The notes below the pieces were generated by a model. It had not been told where the DNA came from and did not search any database. It worked only from the letters and a program-made list of their open reading frames with translations. A stretch of DNA of 64,000 nt from Thomasclavelia sp047249845. Its GTDB lineage: Bacteria > Bacillota_I > Bacilli_A > Erysipelotrichales > Coprobacillaceae. Where the stretch lies: assembly GCF_047249845.1 (NCBI RefSeq), contig NZ_JBKTWO010000009.1, forward strand, positions 14,928-78,927, in the 5' to 3' direction. Both the position numbers and the translations under genes were made by a program. Shown in pieces: positions 17,675 to 27,246 of this stretch (position 1 is the first letter of the stretch; every line of letters starts with the position of its first letter).

Positions 17675-19289
17675 ATAACTCTTCAAATCTTCTTACTCCC
17701 CAAGTTTTTAATAAATAATAAAGTCCTAAATCAACAACTATAAAAATTCCTAAACAAACATAAACATATGTTTTAACATTAATAAAGTCACTTAAAAAGC
17801 CAAAATAACAAATACCAATCATAATTACAAAAGCCATAGTTGAAAATAAAGCAATCATAACTGAAGCACTCTGCTTTACAACTACTGTTTCATTGATCCA
17901 ATCAAATTTTGGTTTCCATAAATTAACAATCAAACCAAACAAAGCTTCCAAAACAGTAAAAGTAATCGGAGCCAATATAACAACGATACAATCAGCTATA
18001 TTCAAAGAAAAAACAAATGACCCAATAATTGAAAATAATAATCCCGGTGGAATACATAAAGCTAAGTGCAAGAAAAGTTTGCTGTGTAAAATATCAATTG
18101 TTTTAATTGGTAATGATTTAATAATCCATAATCGATTACCTTCTAAAGAAATTAATCCTGCACTAATAATATTCAACGAGCTAGTCCCAATTACTGCAAT
18201 ACAAAGTAAAGCTACTATATATTCATCGATCATATTCCTATACTGCAAAGGAATAACCCCTAGCATATCCACCATCTCTGTACCTTTAACTAATAACATT
18301 CCTGCAAGCAATACTGTAAATGCAATTCCTAAAGCTGCATTTAACATTACCATTGGATTAGAGGTAAAGTGCTTTAATTCCCGTTTAAATAAAGCTGTTT
18401 TTTGACTAGAGTATTTTATATCTGAATCTTTTAATTTTACTTTCTTAGATGGTGCTTTACTAGTTACAATACCAATAAAATTCTTTGAAAGTAAATATAT
18501 TACTATTGCAAAAGGTACTAAAACACTAAGTAAATATATAAATAAACTAATTAAATTCGTTTCACTAATCGCAATTGCTAGATGATAAATTGGAAATAAA
18601 GTATTTTTAATAGCATCACCTATTGATTCACCATTAGCTACTAAAGTCATCAAGTAATCAGGTACCTTATTAATAATATAAAAATACGCTCCTAAAAAAC
18701 CTAAAGAAATAATCATAGTAATAATTGTTTTATTTCTAATTTTTTTCATGATCATTGCCATGATCCATCCAAAAGCACATGATAAAGCTAATGCTAGAAG
18801 AGGTAAGGTAATAATTACAATCATAAAGAATAGAAACTTTACTAGATCAAAAGGAACCTGTGTAAAATAAGTAACCATACAAGGTAAAGCTACTAAAGCT
18901 TCATAGAGATAATTAATAATTAATACGACAAATATTCTACTAAGTAAAATATCCTTTGTTTTAATAGGCATCGATAATAACAATTCATTATCCTTAGCTC
19001 CATATATCTCCTGCTGGGTCGTAAAAACACTACCAATAAAACATAATATAACAACTAAAATTGCCATAATTCCAAAATACAGCCATTCATAACCAATTGC
19101 TATAAACGGTTTTAAAATTTGATTAAACATATATCCAAACATTGCTCCAAATACAACAGCTATATATGCAAATATAGCAAGCATAAAAACTATTTTTCCA
19201 GCCGTTATCTTTTGCTTCTTACTGCCTTTCATCGAGCGCATAAAGATTCCCTGTAAACGAATCTTAATTAATGATTTAAGCATTGTCAT
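17673..19289 (-). CDS. ABC exporter permease (ABC-2 type, 12-TM-like)
   Basis: A 538-aa polytopic membrane protein with about a dozen hydrophobic helices in two halves joined by a polar segment near residues 280-300 (SKAPSKKVKLKDSDIKY). Long bacterial exporter permeases of this kind pair with one ATPase gene. It overlaps the ATPase gene by 14 nt at its start and ends in a strong terminator. The cytoplasmic N-terminus is basic, as expected. No substrate can be inferred. Confidence 0.87.
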   Translation of the reverse strand: MTMLKSLIKIRLQGIFMRSMKGSKKQKITAGKIVFMLAIFAYIAVVFGAMFGYMFNQILKPFIAIGYEWLYFGIMAILVVILCFIGSVFTTQQEIYGAKDNELLLSMPIKTKDILLSRIFVVLIINYLYEALVALPCMVTYFTQVPFDLVKFLFFMIVIITLPLLALALSCAFGWIMAMIMKKIRNKTIITMIISLGFLGAYFYIINKVPDYLMTLVANGESIGDAIKNTLFPIYHLAIAISETNLISLFIYLLSVLVPFAIVIYLLSKNFIGIVTSKAPSKKVKLKDSDIKYSSQKTALFKRELKHFTSNPMVMLNAALGIAFTVLLAGMLLVKGTEMVDMLGVIPLQYRNMIDEYIVALLCIAVIGTSSLNIISAGLISLEGNRLWIIKSLPIKTIDILHSKLFLHLALCIPPGLLFSIIGSFVFSLNIADCIVVILAPITFTVLEALFGLIVNLWKPKFDWINETVVVKQSASVMIALFSTMAFVIMIGICYFGFLSDFINVKTYVYVCLGIFIVVDLGLYYLLKTWGVRRFEEL

Positions 19290-19995
19290 CCTCCAACTCT
19301 AAGAATACTTCTTCTAAAGAGTCATCACCAATAACCTCTTGAGTATTCCCGGATACGACAAGTTTCCCCGCTTTAATAATTGCAATTTTATCACAAAGTT
19401 TTTCTGCCACTTCAAGTACATGTGTTGAAAAAAAGATAGCCCCTCCTCGATCACATAAATCTCGCATCAATCCCTTTAATAAATGTGATGCCTTAGGATC
19501 TAAACCTACAAATGGCTCATCCATGATTATTAATTTAGGTTCATGAATCAAAGCTGAAATTACAGCCAGTTTTTGTTTCATCCCATGTGAATAAGCACTG
19601 ATCGGTTCCCCTAACGAATCTGTAAGCTCAAACATATCTCCATATTTCTTAATCCTTGATTCTCGTTCACTCTGACTAACTCCATAAACATCACCAATAA
19701 AATTTAAATATTTAACCCCTGTTAAATACTCATATAAATCGGGATTATCAGGAATATATGCCATAATTGATTTACATGCAAGAGGATCGTCTTTAATTGA
19801 TTTACCATCAATATAAATATTCCCCTGATCAAATTCCATGATTCCTGCCACTGATTTTAAAGTTGTTGTCTTCCCTGCCCCATTATGACCAATAAATCCA
19901 TAAATATGGCCACTTTCAATATGCAATGATAAATCATCAACAGCTTTTTTACTACCATAACTTTTAGTTAGATTTTCAATTCTTAACATATGCAT
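19276..19995 (-). CDS. ABC transporter ATP-binding protein
   Basis: A 239-aa ATPase with Walker A (GHNGAGKTT, about 36-44), a signature-region variant (YSHGMKQK), Walker B (LIIMDEPFVGLDP) and an H-loop (STHV). It powers the permease encoded immediately downstream, with which it overlaps by 14 nt. GAGGAGAT precedes the ATG. A sigma-A-type promoter lies at 20040-20068, and two inverted repeats sit upstream of it, so the pair probably has a dedicated regulator, which is not encoded next door. Confidence 0.93.
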   Translation of the reverse strand: MHMLRIENLTKSYGSKKAVDDLSLHIESGHIYGFIGHNGAGKTTTLKSVAGIMEFDQGNIYIDGKSIKDDPLACKSIMAYIPDNPDLYEYLTGVKYLNFIGDVYGVSQSERESRIKKYGDMFELTDSLGEPISAYSHGMKQKLAVISALIHEPKLIIMDEPFVGLDPKASHLLKGLMRDLCDRGGAIFFSTHVLEVAEKLCDKIAIIKAGKLVVSGNTQEVIGDDSLEEVFLELEDDNA

Positions 19996-20039
19996 CTCCT
20001 CATTTCATAAATAAATTATTTTTATTATTTATATTATAT

Positions 20040-20068
20040 ATAATATCCCTATATCAATATAATTGCAA
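20040..20068 (-). promoter_or_regulatory. Promoter of the ATPase-permease operon
   Basis: On the minus strand, TTGCAA (20068-20063) and TATTAT (20045-20040) are separated by exactly 17 bp, about 45 bp before the ATPase start. Confidence 0.65.
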
Positions 20069-20082
20069 GACATTTATAACTA

Positions 20083-20150
20083 TTTAGATAAATATCTAAA
20101 CAGATTATATCATAGACCTAATCTATTTAGAAGTTTTTCTAAATAGATTA
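20083..20150. repeat. Two adjacent inverted repeats with shared ATCTA(A)A/TTTAG(A)T units
   Basis: TTTAGAT-AAAT-ATCTAAA (20083-20100) and TAATCTATTTAG / CTAAATAGATTA with an 8-nt loop (20119-20150) lie directly upstream of the ABC operon promoter. They are candidates for operator sites. The second is followed by the separate terminator of the AI-2E gene, so it is unlikely to be that gene's terminator. Confidence 0.55.
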
Positions 20151-20183
20151 TAAAAAATATCCTGTAACAATATTACAGGATAT
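20151..20183 (-). terminator. Terminator of the AI-2E family gene
   Basis: An 11-bp perfect stem (ATATCCTGTAA / TTACAGGATAT, 20157-20167 and 20173-20183) is followed by six T on the minus strand. Confidence 0.88.
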
Positions 20184-20202
20184 GCAAAAATCATTAAATC
20201 AT

Positions 20203-21321
20203 TCAATTTTTACTAACATTATTAATATGCTCTTTTACCAATGCATAAATAACTGATAATACTGGTACACTGAACAATACTCCTGCGATTCCCCATAATC
20301 CACCACCAACAGTAACTGCAAATAATACCCAAATCGATGGTAATCCAACTGAAGAACCTACAACTCTTGGATAAATTAAATCCCCCTCTAACTGCTGTAA
20401 AACAATTAAATAAATAATAAAGAACACCGCTTGCATTGGATCAACTGTCATGATCATAAAAGCACCAATTCCTCCACCAATAAAGGCACCAACAATTGGT
20501 ACAAATGCAGTTATTCCTACCAATGTTCCAACCATCGGAGCATATGGGAAACCTAATATCTGCATCCCAATAGCACATAATCCACCTAAAATAATCGCTT
20601 CGATTGTTTGACCAATAATAAAATTAGTAAAGGTTGTTCTTGATAAAGTAGCTATCTCAACTAACTTAGTAGATGCCTTTTCTGGTAAACAAGAATTTAT
20701 TAATTTATGAGTTTGACGTTTTAAAGTTTCTTTACTTACTAAAATATAAAACGCAAATACAAATCCTACAATTAAATTAAAAATACCTCCTACAATCATC
20801 GAAAGTATATCTACAGTTGAACCTAAAACTCCAGTAAAACCTATTTTTACAATATTACTAAATTCACTTGTTATCGAATTTAAATCAATGTTATTCAATA
20901 AGCTTTCCAAACGTGGTGAAATATCACTATTACTTTTACTCCATGCCTGAATATCTTCAAATACTTCTGGTAGACTATTAACAATTAATTTTATTGCATT
21001 TGATATTTCTGGAATAACTAAATTTATTATTAATACTAAAATTCCAATTAAAATCAAAATTGATAAACTAATACTTATAATTCTCTTACAATAATTAAAT
21101 ACTTTACCTTTAAAAAACTTCATTAATAACTTCTCAACTCTAATCATCAATACATTTAACACAAAAGCAATAATAAAGCCAATTAAAAATGGCATAATAA
21201 CTGATAGTATATTATTAAAAGAATTAAAAATTAATTTATAATTATTAAGTCCCCAATAACAAACAATTGCAATTAGTACAATTTCTAGTATTTTACGATA
21301 ATCAAGTTTAATTTCTTTCAT
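20203..21321 (-). CDS. AI-2E family transporter (PerM/YtvI-like membrane protein)
   Basis: A 372-aa polytopic protein of the AI-2E/PerM family. It has about eight hydrophobic helices, the GLWGIAGVLFSVPVLS segment near the C-terminus and the LQQLEGDLIYPRVVG signature. I place the start at 21321, where GGGAGGAATTT lies directly upstream; the open frame continues 17 codons further but without a binding site. Members include Na+/H+ antiporters and proposed AI-2 exporters, so the transported species is open. The gene is monocistronic, with its own terminator, and divergent from argG. Confidence 0.9.
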   Translation of the reverse strand: MKEIKLDYRKILEIVLIAIVCYWGLNNYKLIFNSFNNILSVIMPFLIGFIIAFVLNVLMIRVEKLLMKFFKGKVFNYCKRIISISLSILILIGILVLIINLVIPEISNAIKLIVNSLPEVFEDIQAWSKSNSDISPRLESLLNNIDLNSITSEFSNIVKIGFTGVLGSTVDILSMIVGGIFNLIVGFVFAFYILVSKETLKRQTHKLINSCLPEKASTKLVEIATLSRTTFTNFIIGQTIEAIILGGLCAIGMQILGFPYAPMVGTLVGITAFVPIVGAFIGGGIGAFMIMTVDPMQAVFFIIYLIVLQQLEGDLIYPRVVGSSVGLPSIWVLFAVTVGGGLWGIAGVLFSVPVLSVIYALVKEHINNVSKN

Positions 21322-21388
21322 AAATTCCTCCCTGATAATATATTTATATTTTATTTTACCACTGTTGCTCAAATATGAACAAATAATA

Positions 21389-21444
21389 AATTTATCGCAT
21401 AATTGCGATAAATTATTGCAATTATTATTCCTATAGTTTATGAT
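21389..21444 (+). promoter_or_regulatory. argG promoter with an 11-bp palindrome at its upstream edge
   Basis: TTGCAA (21416-21421) and TATGAT (21439-21444) are spaced 17 bp. Directly before the -35 lies a perfect inverted repeat, AATTTATCGCA-TAAT-TGCGATAAATT (21389-21414). It has no T-run for argG and does not look like a classical ARG box, so it may bind another regulator. Confidence 0.6.
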
Positions 21445-21478
21445 AATGATAATTTAAAGTTATTCTAAGGGGGATTAA

Positions 21479-22693
21479 ATGATGAAAGAAAAAGTTATTC
21501 TTGCTTATTCCGGGGGACTTGATACAACTGCTATTATTCCTTGGTTAAAAGAAAATTATGATTATGAAGTTGTTTGTTGTTGTATTGATGTTGGACAGGC
21601 TGATGAATTAGACGGTTTAGAAGAACGCGCTAAAGCTTGTGGAGCAACAAAACTTTATATTAAAAATGTTGTTGATGAATATGTAAAAGATTACATTATC
21701 CCAACAGTTCAAGCTGATGCTGTATTTGAATATAAGTATTTATTAGGTACTGCTACTGCAAGACCTTTAATTGCAAAAGTATTAGTTGATCTTGCTCGCC
21801 AAGAAGGAGCAACTGCAATTTGTCATGGTGCAACAGGTAAAGGAAATGATCAAATTCGTTTTGAACTTGGAATCAAAGCTTTAGCACCTGATTTAAAAAT
21901 TATTGCTGCCTGGCGTGATCCTAAATGGGATATGGATTCTCGTGAATCAGAAATTGAATATTGTAAAGCTCATGGAATCAATCTACCATTTTCTGTAGAT
22001 TCAAGTTATTCACGTGATCGTAACATTTGGCATATTTCTCATGAAGGTCTAGAGCTTGAAAATCCTGAAAATACTCCAAATTATGATCATCTATTAGTGC
22101 TATCAACAGCACCTGAAAATGCTCCTGATAAAGCTGAACATGTTGAAATCGAATGGGTAAAAGGTGTTCCAGTAAAATTAAATGGAAAAGAAATGTCTTT
22201 AACTGCAATTCTTGAAGAGTTAAATGAAATTGGTGGCCGCAATGGTGTTGGTATAGTTGATATTGTTGAAAACCGTGTTGTGGGAATGAAATCACGTGGA
22301 GTATATGAAACACCTGGAGGAACAATTTTAATGGAGGCCCATCGTCAACTAGAAGAATTAGTTCTAGATCGTGAAACATTAAAATATAAACGTTTAGTTT
22401 CAGTAGAATTCGCAGAATTAGTATATGCTGCTAAATGGTTTTCACCGCTACGTGAAGCTTTAACTGCTTTTGTTGATAAAACTCAAGAAGTCGTGAGTGG
22501 AACTACAAAGTTTAGATTATATAAAGGTAATATTATTAAAGAAGGAACAACTTCACCATATTCATTATATGATGAAGATATCGCTAGTTTTGCAACTGGT
22601 GAACTATATGATCATCATGATGCTGAAGGATTTATTACTTTATATGGTTTATCAACTAAAGTTAGAGCGATGAAATTAAATAATAAAAAATAA
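21479..22693 (+). CDS. argG: Argininosuccinate synthase
   Basis: ArgG (404 aa) joins citrulline and aspartate with ATP hydrolysis to AMP. The P-loop-like AYSGGLDTT, the CHGATGKGNDQ loop, the SRESEIEY segment and the VVGMKSRGVYETPGG stretch are all present. Two ATG codons are adjacent; the second (21482) sits at better spacing from AAGGGGGA and gives the usual N-terminus MKEKVILAYSGG, so it may be the true start. argH follows 41 nt later beyond a strong hairpin, so part of the transcription may stop between the two genes. Confidence 0.97.
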   Translation: MMKEKVILAYSGGLDTTAIIPWLKENYDYEVVCCCIDVGQADELDGLEERAKACGATKLYIKNVVDEYVKDYIIPTVQADAVFEYKYLLGTATARPLIAKVLVDLARQEGATAICHGATGKGNDQIRFELGIKALAPDLKIIAAWRDPKWDMDSRESEIEYCKAHGINLPFSVDSSYSRDRNIWHISHEGLELENPENTPNYDHLLVLSTAPENAPDKAEHVEIEWVKGVPVKLNGKEMSLTAILEELNEIGGRNGVGIVDIVENRVVGMKSRGVYETPGGTILMEAHRQLEELVLDRETLKYKRLVSVEFAELVYAAKWFSPLREALTAFVDKTQEVVSGTTKFRLYKGNIIKEGTTSPYSLYDEDIASFATGELYDHHDAEGFITLYGLSTKVRAMKLNNKK

Positions 22694-22718
22694 AAAAGGG
22701 CTATAGCCCTTTTATTAT
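22694..22718 (+). terminator. Hairpin terminator/attenuator between argG and argH
   Basis: A perfect palindrome, AAAAGGGCTA/TAGCCCTTTT (22694-22713), is followed by ATTATAAT. It lies between two genes of one pathway, so it may set the argG to argH ratio rather than end the operon. Confidence 0.75.
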
Positions 22719-22734
22719 AATAGGAGGAAATAAA

Positions 22735-24123
22735 ATGAATTTATGGGGTGGCAGATTTACTAAGCCAACTAATCAGTTAGTGTATGATTTTAATGCATCA
22801 ATTAATTTCGATCAAACTTTTTATCAACAAGACATCCAGGGTAGTATTGCTCATGTTAAGATGCTGACAAAGCAAAATATTTTAACTCAAGAAGAAGGTC
22901 AACAAATCGAAACTGCACTTAACCAAATTTTAATAGATATTAACAATGGTGATCTTAAAATCGATAATTCACAAGAAGATATCCACAGTTTTGTAGAATC
23001 AACTTTAATTGAAAGAATTGGAGCTACAGGTAAAAAATTACATACTGGCAGAAGCAGAAATGATCAAGTAGCACTAGACATGCGTTTATATACTCGTGAC
23101 CAAATTATTATGATGAATACGTTAGTTCATAATCTTTTAACAACAATAAATGAAATCATGAAAGAACACTTAAATACGATTATGCCAGGATTCACACATT
23201 TACAAAAAGCTCAGCCTATTACTTTAGCCCATCATTTAGGAGCTTACTTTGAAATGTTTAAACGTGACAGCAGCCGTTTAGAAGATATCTATACTCGTAT
23301 GAACATATGCCCTTTGGGATCAGGTGCATTAGCTGGTACAACTTATCCCCTAGATCGCGAATATACTGCTCAACTTCTAGGCTTTGATGGCCCTTGTTTA
23401 AATAGTATTGATGGTGTCAGTGATCGTGATTATTTAATTGAATTATTAAGTGCAATGTCTACAATGATGATGCATATGTCAAGAATTAGTGAAGAAATAA
23501 TAATCTGGAATACAAATGAATACCAGTTCGTTGAACTAGATGATACTTTTTCGACTGGTTCTTCAATAATGCCACAAAAGAAAAATCCTGATATTGCAGA
23601 ATTAATACGAGGTAAAACTGGTCGTGTATATGGTGCCCTTACTAGTTTACTTACAACTATGAAAGGTTTACCACTGGCATACAATAAAGATATGCAAGAA
23701 GATAAAGAATTAGTTTTTGATGCTTTAACAACAACTAAAGGATGTTTACAGTTATTAAATGATATGTTGAAATCAACAACTTTTAATAAACAAAAAATGC
23801 GCAAATCTGCAACTGGTGGTTTTACTAATGCTACTGATGCTGCAGATTATCTAGTAAACAAAGGGGTTCCATTTAGAGATGCTCATGGAATCATTGGTCG
23901 ATTAGTTTTATATGCAATTGAACAAAATAAGGATTTAGATGATTTGAGTATTGATGAATTTAAAACTATTTGTGATGTATTTGATGAAGATATCTATGAA
24001 GTTATTAGTGTTGAAACATGTGTTAATAAGCGTAATACTATTGGTGCTCCAGGTATTGAGGCCATGAAACAAGTTATTGCTTTAAATGATATCTATTTAA
24101 ATGAAGGTAAAGGTTCAAAATAA
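22735..24123 (+). CDS. argH: Argininosuccinate lyase
   Basis: ArgH (462 aa) splits argininosuccinate into arginine and fumarate, the last step of the pathway. The opening LWGGRF, HTGRSRNDQVA, the TIMPGFTHLQKAQP segment and the fumarase-superfamily signature GSSIMPQKKNP are visible, and the length is normal. AGGAGG lies ahead of the ATG. It probably shares the argG promoter, although a TATAAT just after the intergenic hairpin could be an extra start site. A terminator follows immediately. Confidence 0.97.
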   Translation: MNLWGGRFTKPTNQLVYDFNASINFDQTFYQQDIQGSIAHVKMLTKQNILTQEEGQQIETALNQILIDINNGDLKIDNSQEDIHSFVESTLIERIGATGKKLHTGRSRNDQVALDMRLYTRDQIIMMNTLVHNLLTTINEIMKEHLNTIMPGFTHLQKAQPITLAHHLGAYFEMFKRDSSRLEDIYTRMNICPLGSGALAGTTYPLDREYTAQLLGFDGPCLNSIDGVSDRDYLIELLSAMSTMMMHMSRISEEIIIWNTNEYQFVELDDTFSTGSSIMPQKKNPDIAELIRGKTGRVYGALTSLLTTMKGLPLAYNKDMQEDKELVFDALTTTKGCLQLLNDMLKSTTFNKQKMRKSATGGFTNATDAADYLVNKGVPFRDAHGIIGRLVLYAIEQNKDLDDLSIDEFKTICDVFDEDIYEVISVETCVNKRNTIGAPGIEAMKQVIALNDIYLNEGKGSK

Positions 24124-24136
24124 ATGAACCTTTTTT
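24109..24136 (+). terminator. Terminator of argGH
   Basis: AAAGGTTCA / TGAACCTTT with a 7-nt loop followed by T. The left arm overlaps the last codons of argH. Confidence 0.85.
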
Positions 24137-24227
24137 CATATAATAAATTCTTACAATTTTCTTAAATATCAACATTAAATTTGTTTTTTTATTCAAAATA
24201 AGCTAAGATGAAAAATGAGGTGATACT

Positions 24228-24920
24228 ATGGCATATAATATTTTAGTAGTTGATGATGAACAATCAATTGCTGATTTAGTTGAATTATATTTGCAAAATG
24301 AAAGTTACCATGTTTTTAAATATTATCATGGTCAAGATGCATTAAACAGTTTACAAAAAAATCATTATGATCTAGCCATTTTAGATGTTATGATGCCAGA
24401 TCTAGATGGTTTTAGTTTATTAAAAGAAATCCGAAAAAATCATTTTTTCCCTGTAATCATGTTAACAGCCAAAAGTAATGATTTAGATAAAATAAATGGT
24501 TTAACATTAGGAGCTGATGATTATCTAACCAAACCTTTTAATCCCTTAGAGTTAGCAGCTAGAGTAAAGACTCAATTAAGACGCTATCTTCGTTATAATG
24601 CCAATGAAGCAATTGCAAATCAGCAAATATATGACTTTAATGGTTTAATGATCAATAATGATAATCATAAATGTACACTTTATGATCAGCCTTTAAATCT
24701 TACTCCGTTAGAATTTTCTATTTTATGGTATTTATGTAGTAAAAAAGGTAGTGTTGTAACATCTGAAGAACTCTTTGAAGCTGTTTGGCAAGAAAAATAT
24801 TTAGACAATAACAATACTGTTATGGCTCATGTAGCAAGATTACGTGAAAAGATGAATGAAAATGCCCGTAAACCAAAATTCATCAAAACAGTCTGGGGAG
24901 TTGGTTATACCATTGAGTAA
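24228..24920 (+). CDS. OmpR-family response regulator (VanR-like)
   Basis: A 230-aa DNA-binding response regulator. The receiver domain carries the acidic pair (VVDDE), phospho-acceptor Asp53 (LDVMMPD), Thr/Ser (MLTAK) and Lys (YLTKPF), and a winged-helix output domain follows (LTPLEFSILWYLCSKKG; MAHVARLREKM). The receiver tail (NPLELAARVKTQLRRYLRYN) is like that of VanR proteins of vancomycin-type operons. Its stop overlaps the kinase start by 8 nt. No vanHAX genes are nearby, so it is probably an envelope sensor rather than a resistance operon. Target genes are unknown. Confidence 0.93.
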   Translation: MAYNILVVDDEQSIADLVELYLQNESYHVFKYYHGQDALNSLQKNHYDLAILDVMMPDLDGFSLLKEIRKNHFFPVIMLTAKSNDLDKINGLTLGADDYLTKPFNPLELAARVKTQLRRYLRYNANEAIANQQIYDFNGLMINNDNHKCTLYDQPLNLTPLEFSILWYLCSKKGSVVTSEELFEAVWQEKYLDNNNTVMAHVARLREKMNENARKPKFIKTVWGVGYTIE

Positions 24921-25998
24921 TTCACATTTTAAAAAAAGTTTAACTGCTAACCTATTTAAAAAGATAGCTGTTACAATTGGTATTTCAGTAATTACATTTA
25001 TCATTTTATTTGTCTATTCTTATGAAGTTTATCATCAATATGTCTGGCAAGAATATGATTTCGTTTATCAGCTTGCTCAATTTATCAAAGATAACTTACT
25101 TGCAATATCAATAAGTCTTGTCGCTCTCGACACAATTATTATCTTTTGGCTTAGATATCGAGAATCTCTACAATATATCGAAAAAATGTTGGAAGCAGGA
25201 AAAACTTTAGTTGAAGATAATGACAGGTTGATTAGTCTTCCATTTGAGTTAAAGGAAATTGAAGATCAAATGAATCAAATAAAAAAAGATTCTTTAAATA
25301 ATAAAGCAGCTATAAAACAATCTGAAAAACAAAGAAATGATTTATTACTATATTTAGCACATGACTTAAAAACTCCTTTAACTTCAATTGTTGGATATTT
25401 AGATCTCTTAAATAATCAGTCTAATTTATCAACCGAAGAAATAAAAAATTATATTAAAGTAGCCTATGATAAATCAATACGTTTAGAAGAATTAATAGAA
25501 GAGTTTTTTTCGATTGCTAAATATAATTTAAGCGATATAACTTTAGAAAAACAATCTGTTAATTTATCAATCATGTTAGCTCAAATAACATATGAATTCA
25601 TGCCATTATACCGTGAAAAAAACCTTGAATGTATTAGTGAAATTGAAGATAATCTTACTCTATCAATTGATATAAATCAATTTGAAAGAGTTTTTGATAA
25701 TCTTATTCGTAATGCTATCAATTATAGTAATAAAGATTCAAAGATTACAATTACTGCTAAAAAAGAAAATAATTATATTTTAATTAAGTTATCAAATTCT
25801 ATTAATAACATTGATAAAAATAAACTAAAACATATCTTCGAGCCCTTCGTTCGTCTCGATGAATCACGAAACAGTAAAACTGGCGGCTCTGGTTTAGGAC
25901 TCGCAATAACAAAAAAGATAATTGAGTTACATAATGGTACGATTCATGCAGATTTAAATAATAACTTAATTACTTTTACTGTTAAATTACCATTATAA
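24913..25998 (+). CDS. Sensor histidine kinase (VanS-like)
   Basis: I place the start at TTG 24913, 12 nt after GGGGAG and overlapping the regulator stop; the frame is open further upstream but there it lies inside the regulator gene. Two membrane helices flank a very short external loop, followed by a HisKA domain with His150 (LAHDLKTPLTS), the N box (FDNLIRNAINYSN), the F box (IFEPFVRLDESRN) and the G box (GGSGLGLAI). The G1 box is replaced by a weak LSNSINNID segment, as in VanS-type kinases. Short extracellular loops suggest sensing at or within the membrane. Confidence 0.9.
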   Translation: MSNSHFKKSLTANLFKKIAVTIGISVITFIILFVYSYEVYHQYVWQEYDFVYQLAQFIKDNLLAISISLVALDTIIIFWLRYRESLQYIEKMLEAGKTLVEDNDRLISLPFELKEIEDQMNQIKKDSLNNKAAIKQSEKQRNDLLLYLAHDLKTPLTSIVGYLDLLNNQSNLSTEEIKNYIKVAYDKSIRLEELIEEFFSIAKYNLSDITLEKQSVNLSIMLAQITYEFMPLYREKNLECISEIEDNLTLSIDINQFERVFDNLIRNAINYSNKDSKITITAKKENNYILIKLSNSINNIDKNKLKHIFEPFVRLDESRNSKTGGSGLGLAITKKIIELHNGTIHADLNNNLITFTVKLPL

Positions 25999-26183
25999 AT
26001 AATTTATATGTATTTGTTAAAAAATTGATTATTTAATGTTAACATATTCTTACAAAAAAAGAGCTCTACAATAAGGTAATGATCTGATTCTTGTCAAGTT
26101 GAAATAAATAAAGTTTATATTAGATGATTTAGTGATAGGTCATCTTTTATTATGCTGTTATTTATATATTTAATTCTTTAATT

Positions 26184-26850
26184 CTAATTGTTGATAATAG
26201 TTTTGAATCTTTTTTCTGGTATTGGATAATGCTCTATTGTTTCACTATTCAATGCCTTACCTCTTATTTCTATTGGTGTTTGATTATTATATCTTGGAAT
26301 CTTTCATGATTATAAAAATAGATATACTCTTTTATTGCTTTTTCTAATGTCTCTTTATCATGAAACTGGTTTGAATAATACATGATCCCACATAATCCCT
26401 CAGTAGGTCTGTTATCTACACAACAGCCGACCCTAGACATACTCTATATCATTTCATTCTCTTTTAGCTTTCCTTGAAACACTTTACCTATGTACTAAAA
26501 TCCTCTAGCTGGGTGGTAAATAGATCTAGCACCTGGGTTTGCTTCTATTGATTTATCAAAGATATCGTACTAATTTATTAGGATTAATTACTATACCTCT
26601 ATCATATAAATCTATAATAGCACTTAAATACAATTTTTCAGAGATTCCTATAATTTTAAATTCTGTAACATCTGTTGCCCATTTCTCATTTGGTTTCATT
26701 GCATAAAAATCTCTTTTTAAAATATTTTCTGCTATAGTTTTATTATACTTCTTCTTTTTTTGGTGAATCACTGATTTAACGCCCATATCATTCTTCTATA
26801 TCACAGAATGTGATAAAACCTTTCATCGTATTCTAGTATCAATTATGTTA
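26184..26850 (-). pseudogene. IS3-family transposase orfB remnant
   Basis: The longest intact piece (26556-26786) reads KSVIHQKKKKYNKTIAENIL and continues through PNEKWATDVTEFK, SEKLYLSAIIDLYDR, which includes the first catalytic Asp region (TDVTE) of the DDE transposase. A second piece begins at about 26440 (SRVGCCVDNRPTEG), carries the last catalytic block (FHDKETLEKAIKEYIYFYN) and, after a frame change, ends with TPIEIRGKAL. The DDE core between them is lost, so it is inactive. Confidence 0.8.
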
Positions 26851-26889
26851 ATTCTTCATTAATAAGTTTGCTCTTTGTTATTTTTCTTG

Positions 26890-27246
26890 ATTTAGTCATA
26901 TATATTCCCTTGTGAATTATAATCCCTTAACTTTATATGACTATTATAAAAGCCCATTTTCTTAAAGTCTCGCAAGAGGAAATATCATATTTTAATGCGA
27001 TATCAATTAACGAACCATCACCATTAAGATAGACAGTAACAACTTCCTCTTTAAACTCTTTAGAGCAACTACTGATATGCTGTTTTGGAAGAAAACCTAT
27101 TTTCCCTTACTTTTCATAGATTTCCACCCAGCCATATACTCCTCAACCCTAAATCAATACATAATTATGGCATTCTTTTTTCCACTTTTAAAATCAAAAA
27201 CTGCATTAATCTTTTGGTTTATTGAAAATTTGTTTTTTCTGCTCAA
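26890..27246 (-). pseudogene. IS3-family transposase orfA remnant
   Basis: A TTG at 27246 behind GGAGGTG opens a frame reading SRKNKFSINQKINAVFDFKS, the usual N-terminal helix-turn-helix start of IS150-type OrfA, and soon hits a stop. A second block (SKEFKEEVVTVYLNGDGSL) near 26960-27070 is the second helix-turn-helix. Stops and frameshifts separate the blocks. Confidence 0.7.

Noticed and set aside
20119..20150. Second terminator for the AI-2E gene
   Set aside because: No T-run follows on either strand and a proper terminator already lies at 20151-20183, so an operator is more likely.
24856..24912. Upstream ATG for the VanS-like kinase
   Set aside because: It would place 19 extra residues inside the regulator gene with no binding site; the TTG at 24913 fits the coupled overlap.
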